Assembly: GCA_037074705.1 (NCBI GenBank)
Contig: CM073595.1
Location: forward strand, 53,997,639 to 54,061,638
Source: Zhengitettix transpicula
Taxonomy: Eukaryota; Arthropoda; Insecta; Orthoptera; Tetrigidae
DNA: 64,000 bases
Reading direction: 5' to 3'
A program made the translations under genes and the position numbers. The notes under the pieces were generated by a model. It was not told the origin of the DNA, made no database searches, and worked only from the letters and a program-made list of their open reading frames with translations. Within the stretch, counting starts at the first letter, position 1. The number at the start of each line of letters is the position of its first letter. This document shows, one piece after another, positions 12,441-24,319 of the stretch.

Positions 12441-12556
12441 AAGTGATAATATAAATACTCGTGCAGTTGTGTGTCTCTAGGCACTTACGTTTTCTCTGTA
12501 CCTGAAAAAAGGAACAAGCCTTCCAGAAACGTTGTGTGGTATTTATATTATCACTT
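12441..12556 (+). repeat. short element closed by an 18-bp perfect inverted repeat, with inner hairpins
   Basis: AAGTGATAATATAAATAC (12,441-12,458) is the exact reverse complement of 12,539-12,556. Inside are a CGTGC/GCAC hairpin (about 12,460-12,485) and, after CTGAAA, a GGAA (12,511-12,514)/TTCC (12,521-12,524) hairpin followed by GAAAC (12,526-12,530). The same CTGA-hairpin-GAAAC order occurs in the Penelope-associated repeats in this window. This could be a structured RNA or a small nonautonomous element. Confidence 0.6.
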
Positions 12557-12673
12557 CTTTTGTCTGTATTTGGCTATCTTACTTATTAATATTGTATTGT
12601 ACTAAATATAGTGATAATATAGTTTGGCTCCTTGCATAGTTATCTATTTAAAGGTATATTTTCACTGTATTTT

Positions 12674-12723
<50 letters not shown>

Positions 12724-14279
12724 CATATATTAAATTGGCCTGCTCTTCAAGTAATTAAGCTATTATATGAAGCCATAAACAATCTCCAACCTGAGTATAT
12801 ATTTAGTGTTCAAGGATGGTTTCGATACTTTATGTCATATTCATCCTACGCAAATATTACAATCCTTACAAAAATGATGTTAATAATTAAAGAGCGTGCA
12901 ATAAATTAATTTTTATATATCAAAACGTACCTTATCGTTATTTCAAGTAAATTTAAAGTAAACACATTGTGCAAAGGTTCGTACAGTTTGGTTTATACTC
13001 CGTCAAACTGCACATGAAGCTTAATACTACTGCATAAACAAGTTTACGTAGTCAAGACGATCAAAATATCCAGTATCAATCCTAAGACTATCGTTTACGG
13101 TTGTATACTGTAGATTTAAGGACTGAAGTTGTAAGTTCGATGCAGCATTTTCTGCAGTGTTTACATACTATTAACCAGGTTAGTGTTTATCCGTTCTATT
13201 TTTTAGTTTTTTAAGTAAATTAAAGATAGAAATAATAATTACGTTATATACTCATCTTGGAGACGGTATAATATTATTAACATAATAATTTTTCAAATAT
13301 GATATCCAATTAATATCATATACATAGTTGAAATACTTTAATTACGTCCAGTTAATTTATGTAAAATAATTATATTTACTTATTGTAACTTCACGTAGCT
13401 GCCACTGGTAAAACTTCACATTTGTAGATTTAATAAATACATTCCCATCGGCTCTGTCTGAAATTAGATAGACCCAGTCTAGACTATACTATATATCATA
13501 ATCATAAGTGATTTTATTGATTGGATGTCATATAAATTAAAATTTTTAAAATTTATTTGACACTGTGTTCGACTTTGTAACTTTTAGTGATATATTATGA
13601 ATCTTGATAAACTTTGGTGTTAAATCATTTAATATTTTTTTTTATTACTTCACTGGTTTTCAGGCGATTTATTAAGATTGGTTTGAAAATATAGGGTTTA
13701 CAAGAACTTGACAGAATTTTCTAGGATACGATATGAATTAGCGAAATATGGTTGATGATTTACGTCCATGTACGATATGAACATCGCTTATTATGTGATA
13801 AAGAACAACTATATTCACAATCATTCTGCTATATCTACCGAAGTTGTAAGAAATGACGTTTCTTACCTTGTCGGGTGTATTACTCATATCACAATAAGAT
13901 TTCAATGTGGAATTATCTGTCGTATACGGCGTGTCATACGTAGTCATAGAAAAAATAATAGTTATCCATATATTTCTTACAGCCCATTAATTTTATTTAT
14001 TTGTAGGTACTACACAGACGTGTGTCCACTACGTAGTTACCACGCATTTTTTACATATTTACATACAATAAAATGAGCTATTGTTACATAGTATGTTTAT
14101 AAATATAATATATACAATTAATACAATTTTGTCAGATTACTTTCGTTATATAATAGAACTTTATTTTATTTAGGTATTATAATTTGATAAATACATATCC
14201 ATTATTAGTTTCCTTGAATGAATAAGAAATAATTTATAGGGAATTTAAATGGAATAAATCTATTTGATGTGGTAGTTGA
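12557..14279. other. AT-rich noncoding sequence
   Basis: Contains the (AT)22 run. The frames at 13,738-14,076 overlap on both strands and look like chance. Confidence 0.5.
12677..12720. repeat. (AT)22 microsatellite
   Basis: Uninterrupted AT dinucleotides in AT-rich sequence. Confidence 0.97.
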
Positions 14280-15160
14280 TTGTATTGGGAAGTCATTCTG
14301 TGCATTGGAGCCTTTGAGGCGGTTATTGATTTAATATTAGTGCTGTTGGTAAAAGATGGTTCAGGAAAATTGACATAGGATAGCAAGGTATTATCTCAAT
14401 TTTACCATTACAGAGCGTGTAGAGAAAAAGGATTGATGCTCGTCCGTGTCAGGTTGAAAGTTTCTCTATATTGTATCTTCCTAGTACTCGTCGTATGGCG
14501 TGTCTAAGGTGTATCGCGTAGCTTCAATGTAATAGAGAAATCTTAGGATCCCAGATTAATGAGGCATTACTGGCCTTACTAATCAATATAATAAGGTGAA
14601 TGTGTTTATAAACAGTTAAGAATTCTCAACAATTTGTCCTATAACTCTGTTCGTTTTTTGTGTCCATTTGTATATATGAGACTTGGTTCAAAGATTACAC
14701 CGAGGTCTTTTACCGACTTCACAGACGTTCCGTTGCCAATGTGTAATTGTACTTGAAGTAACTTTTTTCGTGTACGGGTAAATGATTCGCATTTGTGTGT
14801 GTGTGTGTGTTAAAGAAAAGTTTAATTGTTTCTGACCATGCAACAATACTGTCCAGATCTTCTTGAAGGACTTTATTTTTCCGTGAAGTTTGAGATCATC
14901 TGCATAAGGAAGAAGATTTTAATTCATGTGTTTGGAAATATCGTTTATGAATAACGTGAATAGCAATGGTCCAAGATTAGATCCTTGCGACACACCCGAA
15001 CGAGTGAAGAAACCATTGTAACGTACGTATTGTTTCCTGTCGCGTAGGTAGGATCTAATAAGATTAATGAGGCTGTCAGAAAGGCCGAATGTGTGTAATT
15101 TTTCGATTAATTTTTATGATTGACAGTGTCGAAATCTTTTTTAAAAATCCGTGTATATTA
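14280..15160 (-). pseudogene. LINE reverse transcriptase remnant (contains YADD box)
   Basis: On the minus strand one frame reads KLIEKLHTFGLSDSLINLI, RSYLRDRKQYVRYNG, then SGVSQGSNLGPLLFTLFIND and, after one stop, LLPYADDLKLHGKIK (about 14,860-15,110). These are reverse transcriptase motifs B (S.GV.QGS.LGPLLF) and the catalytic YADD. Further on, HIGNGTSVKSVKDLGVIF (about 14,680-14,745) matches the thumb region. The last ~400 bp carry the C-terminal part with many stops. Both termini are missing. It is a non-LTR element of the Jockey/R1/CR1-like type; the exact clade cannot be assigned by eye. Confidence 0.88.
14795..14810. repeat. (GT)8 microsatellite
   Basis: Lies inside the LINE remnant at 14.3-15.2 kb. 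Confidence 0.9.
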
Positions 15161-15180
15161 CAGCAGATCAGTTCGTTGTA

Positions 15181-16596
15181 ATTATGAGAATAATCTCACA
15201 ACAGAGTTATTGGCACTTTTCATTAGAAACGTTTAGTCTATTTTCAAGAGTGAAATAGATTAATGCTGGTGTTAAATCATTGATTACTGCGCGTAGCCAA
15301 AATAGTGGTAAATCAAGTAACGAAAAACATTGACGATAACAATTTTCCGACTGCTGGTGTTATGCAAGTAAGAAATACTAAAACGGTTTCGTCTAGCCGA
15401 CTTGGAAGATCGACAAAGAAACAGGAGAGAAAAAGTCTGCTTAACAAGCAAGTGTTGCCTTCCGTGATAGCAGTCAAGGCCTTCCACATAATCACATCGC
15501 AAAGAACACTCATTAAGAATTTCTTCGTAAACCATGTACTTGTTTTGCCTTCCGTCTGGGTTCAGAAGCGATGTTTGTTAAGAAAGTTGACTCGATACTA
15601 ATGTCCCTGTTGCTTCCTTGTTATCCACGTCGTAAATTCATCTTTTTAAATGATCTTTGCTCAGACATTTTGGTTGTCCGATATGGAGACGAACTGTGCA
15701 AGAAACGTCACTGGCAGATAAGGGTCCCCATGAAAAGCGCATGTAACCATCGGAAGAACGACCAAGGTTATATATTTATTCCTCGAAAGACGAAATAGGG
15801 CTCGTAGACGATCTTGCAAATTAAGATTATAACAATTATATCTAAGAATTAAAAATCCTGTTTCACGTTTATATTATAAACTTTGTAATATACTGTAATG
15901 AGGCAAAATTCTAAATGCCTCAAACATTGTTTAAAATTAAATAAAATTGTCAAGGACTTGGAAAAGACTAAATCTGGAGGTTGCTAGGATGTGAGTGACA
16001 GCGGCCGACCTTTTGTTTAGAAAATTTAATACGGTCACTTTCAACACATCTGTTTGCCAGACCAGAGGAGAGAAACAGTAGCTATGTGTCTGTGGAAAGC
16101 GGGCGTTTAGTAAAGTATAAAGGGTAAAAAGTTATCGGGACGGTTCGATGACGAGCGAATAGAATTCACAAAAGTCTGAATCTGAGTAAAGTTAAAACAG
16201 TGAATACATTGAAATATATTAAAGTGCAGCGAATCAATGTTAATGAAAGACGAGAATAGTGTTTGCATATGAAGAAAGAATAAAGTGATCAGTGAGAAGT
16301 CTACCAGACGTTAATAAGGTTTACAAGCATGAAAGTGGAATTTCAACAGCGACATTCGGACAAAAGATAAGACATTTTAATTAATAATTAAATTACGTTC
16401 ATATTACCACAAAAGTCTTGCCATTATCTCCACACGAAAAAATTAACCGTGACGAAAGAGGTCAGTTTAACATGTCTTAAGTAGTTTTTAGAGATCTGTA
16501 AAATTTATGTATTTCCCATTAATTACATTTATTTGAATTAAAATATTTTATATTAATCGAAAACTTATTTATCTTCTATTAAATAAGAGTGTTTTT
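15181..16596. other. noncoding sequence
   Basis: Frames up to 98 codons at 15,284-15,800 overlap on both strands without recognisable motifs. Otherwise nothing seen. Confidence 0.5.
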
Positions 16597-17220
16597 ATGT
16601 TTGTTTGTTTGTATGTATGTATGTATGTTCTTGCATACAAATATACACTCGTGGAGCAAATTTCACCAAATGCGGGGGTGGATGGGAAATGGAAATATTC
16701 AAACATGCTAAAACGGCCGATATTTCAGTCGGATAAATATTTTATGAGGTCAAAGATATTTATAGTGTTTCTACCTATGTTATCCGTTTAAAATTTAAAC
16801 CCCTTACAGCATGGAAAAAGAGCACCTTTAAGGGTTGGGGTGGAGGGGCGTTTCAAGAAAATAACGCGAATACAACCGAGATTTTAGTGAAATCCAGGGT
16901 TATGGATGTCGTTGAGTTTAATTATGACATTAAACTTGCCGTTTAACTCCCCTAAGCGGGGGTTGTCGAGGAAGAAATTTCCAAACACATCAAACGGTCG
17001 ATATTTACCTGGAATAAATGTTTGTCGGGGTTTATGGCATTGATAATATTTTTACCGATGTTGTTTTGTTTCAACCCGTTTTGGCATGGGAAGGGAGCAC
17101 GCTTAGGGGTGAGGGTGGAGGGGTGTTAGATAAAAATTACGCAATAGCAACCGAGATTGGAGTAATATCGGAGTTTATGGATATACGACAACACGGGCAA
17201 CGCCCGGCACCCACGTAGTT
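16597..17220 (+). repeat. modular repeat family R, copy 3, with Helitron-like 3' hairpin
   Basis: It starts after a (TGTT/TGTA)n run. It contains TACACTCGTGGAGCAAATTT, AAACATGCTAAAACGGCCG, AATCCAGGGTTATGGATGTC and a second module. It ends CGGGCAACGCCCGGCACCCA then CGTAGTT (about 17,191-17,219). A GC hairpin about a dozen bases before a CTAGT-like end is how Helitrons end, so this may be a Helitron-type terminus. That identification is tentative. Confidence 0.65.
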
Positions 17221-17277
17221 ATAAATAAAACCTAATCAAAAATCATTCATTAAAATACAAATTGGAGTGGAAACAGG

Positions 17278-17430
17278 GTTTATCCGGGATTTCCGGATAA
17301 TCAGAGGTATTATTTATAAATATCCGGACAAGAGAACTGGTTGTATTTAAGTACTGGAAAATATATTTATAGAGGTGCTGAGTCAAATTATGCATTCTTC
17401 TTCCGGATAACCTCCAGAATCTTCATTTCA
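17278..17430. repeat. TCCGGATAA-containing repeat remnant
   Basis: TATCCGGGATTTCCGGATA (about 17,281-17,299) is palindromic, and ATCCGGAC and TTCCGGATAACC follow within 130 bp. Such CCGGATAA words are typical of pogo/Tigger-type inverted ends, but no transposase is visible. Weak call. Confidence 0.2.
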
Positions 17431-18044
17431 AATAACATGAAAAGGTAATAGAATAATTCTTCAATATTTGAGGTATGCTTGAAAAGTATTTATTTGAAAA
17501 TTGTGTCAAAAAGTGTGTAATATATTTGGGTTTTCCTCCTCAATTTCTTCATTACGAGAGCTAAGAAAGTCTGATTCAGACCACGTTGTGGAGAGACGAC
17601 GTGATACATCGTGGGACTTTAGTGCGTTTCGTTTCTTGTTATGTTGTCTTTGTTCCACCAACTCTCAGAGGCCAAGTAAGCGAATGTCACGGTGAAAAAT
17701 ACTATAAATTTCAGGTCCGTGAGACGTTCCAAACGCCTCAAGTACCACGACAAGACAAAGGAGAAACAACAATACGATTCTCGCTACTTTCGAATTTTAC
17801 AAAAAAAAAAAATTTGCCTGGGCAAGTTGTCAAATCATTTTTCACGGAAGAAATTAAATGCGGCGCAGAATGGAAAATATTGCTGTCCGATAAATTTTTA
17901 AACGAACAGAAAATTACAGGCGGCTTTCAGTCTTCATTGCAAATATGTCATTCACGTAGAATTTCCCTACACATTAACTTGGGTAAGAACAAATCACTAA
18001 CGCAGCTTGTAAACGGTCAGCATCCATTTTTAATATATTATATA
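17431..18044. other. noncoding sequence with the longest chance frame
   Basis: A 193-codon plus-strand frame (17,586-18,167) crosses from here into the dispersed repeat at 18,045. Its last third is encoded by repeat DNA, and the rest resembles no protein known to me. Confidence 0.45.
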
Positions 18045-18555
18045 TATATATATAAACAATTATTTACAGACATAAATTTATTATTGAATATAACAACGAC
18101 GTTTCAATACCGTTTTGTACTTTCTTCATATTTTAACTTTATTCGGGTTATTATGTTTCTACGGTAACAATATTTTTTGGTTATACAAAAGGAAAATAAA
18201 TTCACATTTATTTCTTCTAATGCTATCATTAAATGTAAAACAATATAATATTTAAAATTAAATAATAAATTTTCAACATTGTTGTAATTGAATAGTAAAT
18301 GTTAGGAATCATAAATAAAATATGATCTTAAATTATTTCAAATTAAAATGAAAAATTTAAAAAAATTTATAAAATTATATCAAAATTTAAGAAATAGTGG
18401 GTTATAAATATTACTTAATTTTAATGTATCAATATGCAATTTATTGTGTTTAATATTCTTTACATGTGGAGAATTTATGATAAATTACGTAATAAGAAAT
18501 TATTTCAACGTTTAAAAATTCAGCATTATTCCAAATTTATGGTTTTATTATAATT
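18045..18555 (-). repeat. dispersed repeat copy 2, inverted relative to the 10.2 kb copy
   Basis: The reverse complement matches 10,165-10,670, including landmarks AAATTTGGAATAATGCTGAA-type and AAACATAATAACCCGAATAA. The same hairpin is present on the minus strand (AGTAC/GTATT) followed by GAAACGTCGTTG. No Penelope-like coding sequence follows it, so this is a solo or truncated copy. The (TA)n run at about 18,037-18,055 marks one end. Confidence 0.8.
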
Positions 18556-19841
18556 ATCTATAGTGACAATAATATGATTTCAAGTTTTGTAATTGTTTTT
18601 GTGTTATTAAATCTAGTTTAAAGAGCACGTTCAATTTGCTGTATGTGAAATTTTCCATAATTTTGTTGAACACAATTAATTTTATACATGCAAGTGTTTT
18701 TTTATTTTGAGTCCGTTATTGACCAAAAAAGTATTTGTTAATATCTTTTCTTATTTTTCACTTATTTTACCATAGAACAGACCATTATCACGAATTGTAG
18801 TTTTTTAACTTGATTATTTTTATTGTCATTAGTTTTCATAGTCTTAAATTTAGTAATATATTTATTGTTATTAATTCTTTTACATATATGTTTATTATAA
18901 ATTTTAAGAGGTAGGAATAATTAATTATAATATAATAATTTTAATCTTTTTAATGAGGTACATGTAATGTGATGATAATAATAATGCTTTAACAATCAGA
19001 TTAAATAGCTTTGCTTTTTTCTGATACACTGGATGATTATAACACACGTCCTGCGGAATCAGTTAAATACAAGAATACAATAATTATTAATTACTAAAAC
19101 TTCTAAAAAAACTAATTTTTTTCATAAGTAAATTGAAGTTTATTTTGGTAACTATTAAATATTTTTGTGATAATGTTAATTTATTTTTTATTTGAAATTT
19201 AAAATATATCCTTTACATAATTGTGGTCTCTTTTTAATTTATTTAAACATTGAGCTTCAAGATATCTTATAACGAATTAAAAAAAAATAGTAGATATTGG
19301 AGATCTTTCAATTCGCTGATATCAAACTGAAAGAATGTTGAAAATATTTAATTCAACAGGCTTATAAGGGCATTATTCCTGTTTTTCCTGTAATAATATG
19401 CATTCAAAGAGTATAAAAGCAAGAAAACATGTCTGTATTTTGGGAAAAAGGGGTAATTAAAAGCCAACTAATTGTGGAGCCCAGGAGAAGTGCTGCAGCC
19501 CCTGCGCATCTCTCCGCAACACGTACAAGTATGGCGGGTTGAAAACTTGCAAGCGGCACACTGGATTTTCGAAGAATGGGAATGCCATCTGTAAAACAAT
19601 TCATAATAACAGTTATTTGAGATTTAATTTTATATTTATCAAATATGTGAGAGTAAAGTTGTAGCGTTGGAAACAGACTTTGTTGACACGGTGATAACAC
19701 CTAAATATTACACGTAATATAAATTTAATATTATTTTAATAATCTTGTAATAATATAATAATAATACAATAAAATAATATAAAAATATTAAAAAATACAA
19801 TAAAAATAATAATAAAATAATAGAACATTATGTTGCATAGT
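18556..19841. other. AT-rich noncoding sequence
   Basis: Mostly very AT-rich. One GC-richer islet at 19,470-19,620 has a minus-strand acceptor-like TTGTTTTACAG before a 43-codon frame and is discussed as a finding. Confidence 0.5.
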
Positions 19842-20365
19842 ACTAGCTGAGTGGGTGTTTGCCCGGGTATTTATTTAAATTATTCCGGAGAAGAAATTTA
19901 TTCGACATTAACCTCTTGGTAACCATTTCATTTAACCAGATCCCATAAATCACTGTTTGGAACATTATGTTCCCCTCCCCACCCTAACCCCTCGACATCT
20001 AACTTAATTGACGAAACATTAACAAATCATGAATTCTCCTTCACATAAAATAAGAGTGTCTAAAACTCATGCTGAATTAAAAGTGAAAAATACTCGCTAA
20101 TCTAATAAAATAATAAAAATACTCCCAGTACCTTAAAGGAGTAAAAAACAACATTTAACTACACAGAGACTAACATATACCCGGTACCCTTAAAAAAAAT
20201 ACTCCCTGTACCTTAAGAGGGTCAAACCTACTCCGGCTATATTTTTCTCAACTACATCCACGTTCACAAAGAGGAACATAAAATTTCATTAACCCCCATG
20301 GTTAATGCGATATTTAAACTCAGCGAATCCTATAACCCTGGAATGGACACCAAACTCGATTTGGA
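19842..20365 (-). repeat. modular repeat family R, inverted copy 4
   Basis: It opens with ACTAGCTGAGT and TGTTTGCCCGGGTATTTATT (the reverse complement gives a hairpin then ACTCAGCTAGT, a Helitron-like CTAGT end). It is then collinear with the 28.3 kb copy: CGGAGAAG, CCCTCCCC(A/G)ACC, GAATTCTCCTTCACATAAAA and TTAAAGGAGTAAAAAA, ending around CATGGTTAATGCG. Confidence 0.7.
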
Positions 20366-22099
20366 AATTTATAGATTTAACTGACAGTTTAATTTATTGT
20401 AATTATTTCTGTAAATTACATTTCAATCCCAGTGCATTGATTGGTGCATTGAATCAAGATATTATAAGGCCTAACAATCATTCCCTTCGAATACCGTATA
20501 ACTCTGTTGTAATTTAAGTTAATCCAACCATGCCGTTTTTCGAAAATGCTTAACGGTAAATATATTTTTTTCCAGGTTTTAGTTGCATGCTTGAGGATCA
20601 TCTTTAATACCCAATTAGGAACTTTTAAACAACAAACACAGTTCTTCCCCACTGTAACTTACTGATGGCATTAATTTATTACCGAGCGACTTTCAACTTT
20701 TACAATACATGCAGAGGAACTATGCTCTTGTGTTCCTGAAATATTGTCTTTGAAACGGAAATCGTAATTAGAAATGCTTTTCGAGGAATTTTTACCTTCG
20801 TCTTCTCAAGCAGGAACAAGAAGTCGGCTCGATCTCCTGTTTTAAAATTGTATTTATGAATCCCAGCAATCAATCCTCAGTGTTAGCTGAGAAAACTATC
20901 AGAAACCCAAATATTACTCAACGAACTGACGTTTAATAAAATATGATACAACGTTAATAGATTATCAATAATTGTTAGGATATAATGGTTGTATTAATCT
21001 GACTTCAATTGAATTATAATTCAGTAAACCAGCCAAGTTGTCAGAAACATTTTAATAAACTAAAAATTAGCACTGCGTATAGTTTCTTTTTTTTCTGGAA
21101 CCTCTTCAGGTTAAAAATTTGGTAAGTTGATTTTTAACAAGTCAGAATATCTTAGAATTCATTAGTTTTTATCTAGATTAGTTACATTATTTATTAATAA
21201 TGACAACGGACTCTGCTGCCTTGCGAGTCTAATCAAGCCTGAGCTTATGGGGAAAATATAATTCATAAATCTGCATTTGAAATTAAAAGTCAGAGATACA
21301 TTTCATTAATAAAAAAATATAACTGATCTGAAAAATAAAATTATGAATTTTGAGATTTTTACACTGAAAGATTCAACGTACTTTCCAACAGATTTAATCC
21401 CTCGTGCATGCTGTTCTCGGTACGTTAATAAGACTGTCAGTCAGTATATAACGGTAATTAATTTAATTGCTCTCAAGTTCCAAAGTACGAGTTTCAATTG
21501 AACGTCGTGAATAAATATTTGTCTAAGCTTTGGGTGAACAAGGGAGGGAAAGAGAACAAAGTGTGAGCCACAAAGACAAATTTGTTCCGTAAGACTCACA
21601 GAACTGTTAACAAAGAACGACTCTATTTGTGGAAGTCATTTAGCAGCGCAGCTGCTGCTGTTCTTCCAGAAGAAACAATGTTATGACTTCTAGCCCTCAA
21701 CTGACCATCAACTCACATCTGTGGAGAGGAAAATACGTTTCCATTTAACGACGAAGAATGGTCTCCCTTAATTCATTTTCTAATTTAATAACGTGTACTG
21801 CAGACATAAGCGTCCTAATATATAGTTGCCATACAAAACATACATTACACAATTAAATAGATTAATTTTAAAATAATGCGACGTATCTCGCAATTGTAAA
21901 AACTTCCCGTAAACTCAAGCCTGTTGGTTTGGAGTCGTTCAGGACGGAGTTCGACCCCAACAAGTGGCTTATATGTCAACGTTTTTCCCTTTCCTAATGC
22001 AACCAAACGAAACATATTATCCCCATCCAAAAGCACACAAAGTATAGTAAAACCAACGACTCCACGCTGAAAACCTAGTTCGAAACCTTCCAGAGGGGG
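20366..22099. other. noncoding sequence
   Basis: No recognisable gene. The 109-codon minus-strand frame at 21,845-22,174 overlaps the LINE remnant on the other strand. Confidence 0.5.
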
Positions 22100-22530
22100 A
22101 CATTTTTTAGCACCTCGAAATGCATGGAAATCCCTGAAAGTCGTAATGAGAATTTTAAAAAAGGTGATCGGCAAATAAAAAGAAGTTGCTTACAAATCAC
22201 AGGTTCTCCGCATACTCGAGTATGGCGCAGCTTGTTGAGATCCTTACAGAAAGCACCACGTAGATAGCCTCGGAAAACTTCAGAAGGGGAATAAAATACG
22301 ACGACCTGATCACTTCAGAGTAAGATATGTAGAGGAATTAGGGTAAGAATCGTTGGCAACCAGAAGGAATAGTACACGGGAAATAAATCGAGGAAACAGA
22401 TCGGTGAGTGATTGGAACAGTTTACCTGCAGCACCGAGGAGAATCTTCCAGCAACAAAATGGTTTAAAAATAGTCTAAACAGATTCGTTAAGAGAAGTGA
22501 ATATTTTTTTCCTCTAAAATTAATTATATT
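22100..22530 (+). pseudogene. LINE ORF2 C-terminal remnant, second copy of the 12.0 kb family
   Basis: The plus strand reads SLKVVMRILKK, then VLRILEYGAAC, DPYRKHHVDSLGKLQKG and finally SVSDWNSLPAAP (about 22,405-22,435), in changing frames with internal stops. The order and motifs match the 11,960-12,360 fragment. The upstream 200 bp (21,900-22,100) may belong to the same element but I cannot align it. Confidence 0.7.
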
Positions 22531-22829
22531 CGTGATTAGGGTGGAGGGTTTTTTGTATCTTTTCTTTTAACTAAGTGAAGTATTTAAAAGTGTAGACAAA
22601 TTTTCAGAAAAAAATTCTAAGATTTTTTTTCACTATTGTTTATATATTTGTTCTCAAACTGCCACCGAGTTCCAGCAAATTCGTACAAAACTTTATACTT
22701 ATATCACGAAATGAACATATATTAAAATATTAAATAATTATTATGCACCAGAAATCTCTTTCTCTTTAATTTCCTCTAAGAGTCAATATTCATTGAGTTT
22801 CTAGAAGACCTTGTTTTAAAATTTATTGT

Positions 22830-23169
22830 TTATAGTCGCGGCAACATAATAGTCATTGGCGACTTAACATACGTGCTACATGAAATTATTACATATAATT
22901 CATATTACATATACATATTATTTTTAGCCTAAGATTTCGATTATATCTTGAATGCCGGTTTCCTTACTAAACTTTACCGCTACTGAGAAACATATCTCCC
23001 GTCTTGTGTATTTCTCAATTGTGGCTCTTCTAATCCTGTCGTGCTTTGGGCAGTCGTAGAGGACATGCTGGATCGTCAGGGTAGCATAAGTCACATGTAG
23101 AGAACAAATAGGAGTGCGTGAGGTTAGAGTGGAGAGTGGAAGACATTTATCGAATACAAAATTCACTTG
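22830..23169 (-). pseudogene. LINE ORF2 C-terminus with adjoining 3' tail
   Basis: A minus-strand open frame of about 80 codons (22,924-23,166) includes LTIQHVLYDCPKHDRIRRATI. This matches the C-terminal LT..HVL..CP.....R zinc-knuckle-like motif of R1/I/Jockey-type elements. It ends at a stop. About 60 bp downstream lies the GTCGCCAATGAC...GCGACTATAAA tail (22,833-22,864) that recurs at 6.8, 29.7, 36.3 and 56.5 kb. I infer that this tail is the 3' UTR of this LINE family. Confidence 0.7.
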
Positions 23170-24319
23170 TACCTCATATTATCTATAAATAACTAAACGA
23201 AATGCAGAGCGGAATTGCATCATGATAACTTTTCATCGACATACCAGTTTTATAATCTTCTTTACTCTCGATTTGGGAGAAACAGCCTTATTGTGCTTTT
23301 ACCCAACAAGGTGTTGCCTTTTGTTTGGAATAATCTCAATGTTAAATTTAAAAAAATGACGAATTCTCCCCGCCTCCTGTATTCGCGTATTGAGTGTCCA
23401 CAATACAGCGGCCGTAACAGCAGAACTCATTAAGTTTGAGTATCCCGATTCTAAACTGGTGTATCGGTAATAAAATATGCACGATGAAGCTTACGAGTTC
23501 GTGGGCTGAGGCTTCGTGTTTATGCAACTACGGTGCACGTTGCCGGTTCCCAAGAACTTCAAGCAACTAGTTTCCCTTCACAATTTAGTTTCAAATATGT
23601 TTTCAACAATTTGCCTTATTTTCTGATTTATTCGATATCTGTTAATAAGATCTATCGTTTAAGGGAAACATTTTGATGTTACATGTCGATTCGTGAAATG
23701 ATATGTGCATAGATTAGCCTACCAGCAAGAGACAATTAAATTTTAAAAAATAAAAAAGGTTAATTATAAAAATGACAATATTTCTGATCTCGTGTTATCA
23801 GAATTTGTTGATTATGTTCACGCAATTAGTGGTAGTGATGAGATGATATATCTGGGGATGATGTCTGCGGTCGTAGGCATCCGTTGTTGCGTTAGCAGCT
23901 GTACATTTCTGTACTGTATGACGGCTTCCCTCAATACTCTTCCTCTACACGTTAACTTTCAAAAGTCTGCCTTCTACATGGCGACTGAAAATTTATTTCC
24001 CCTCAAGTTCTGGTGTTTCTGTAATACAAAGTATGTATTTATGTACAATCATTCTACAGCTTGTGTCTCACCGCAATTCAGTTATTGATTTTTATAATCT
24101 ATGTCGGGTTATTTTCACAGTTTTTGTCTTGTCTGAACGAACTGGAAAGCGGCCGGATTTCTTACCAAATTTCTGATGGCAACACACTGCTTACGATGCA
24201 ACTCTGTCTCTGGTTCACCACGTGATTGTTCAACACACCCCACGCATGTTCTACGGATTATAATCAGGTAAATACCGTTAGTAATTAATAAATAGTAGTT
24301 ATCATCCTCGAAATCAGCA
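23170..24319. other. noncoding sequence
   Basis: Chance frames up to 98 codons, none recognised. Confidence 0.5.

Noticed and set aside
17278..17430. pogo/Tigger transposon suggested by CCGGATAA words
   Set aside because: Only short palindromic words are present with no transposase and no clear paired ends, so it was kept as a low-confidence repeat only.
17586..18167. 193-codon plus-strand open frame, the longest in the window; one sub-frame (RRSKRLKYHDKTKEK) vaguely resembles the engrailed linker after an AG
   Set aside because: The last third is encoded by the dispersed repeat at 18,045-18,555. The apparent resemblance to the engrailed exon start is in a different splice phase, hits a stop in the matching phase and has no homeodomain after it.
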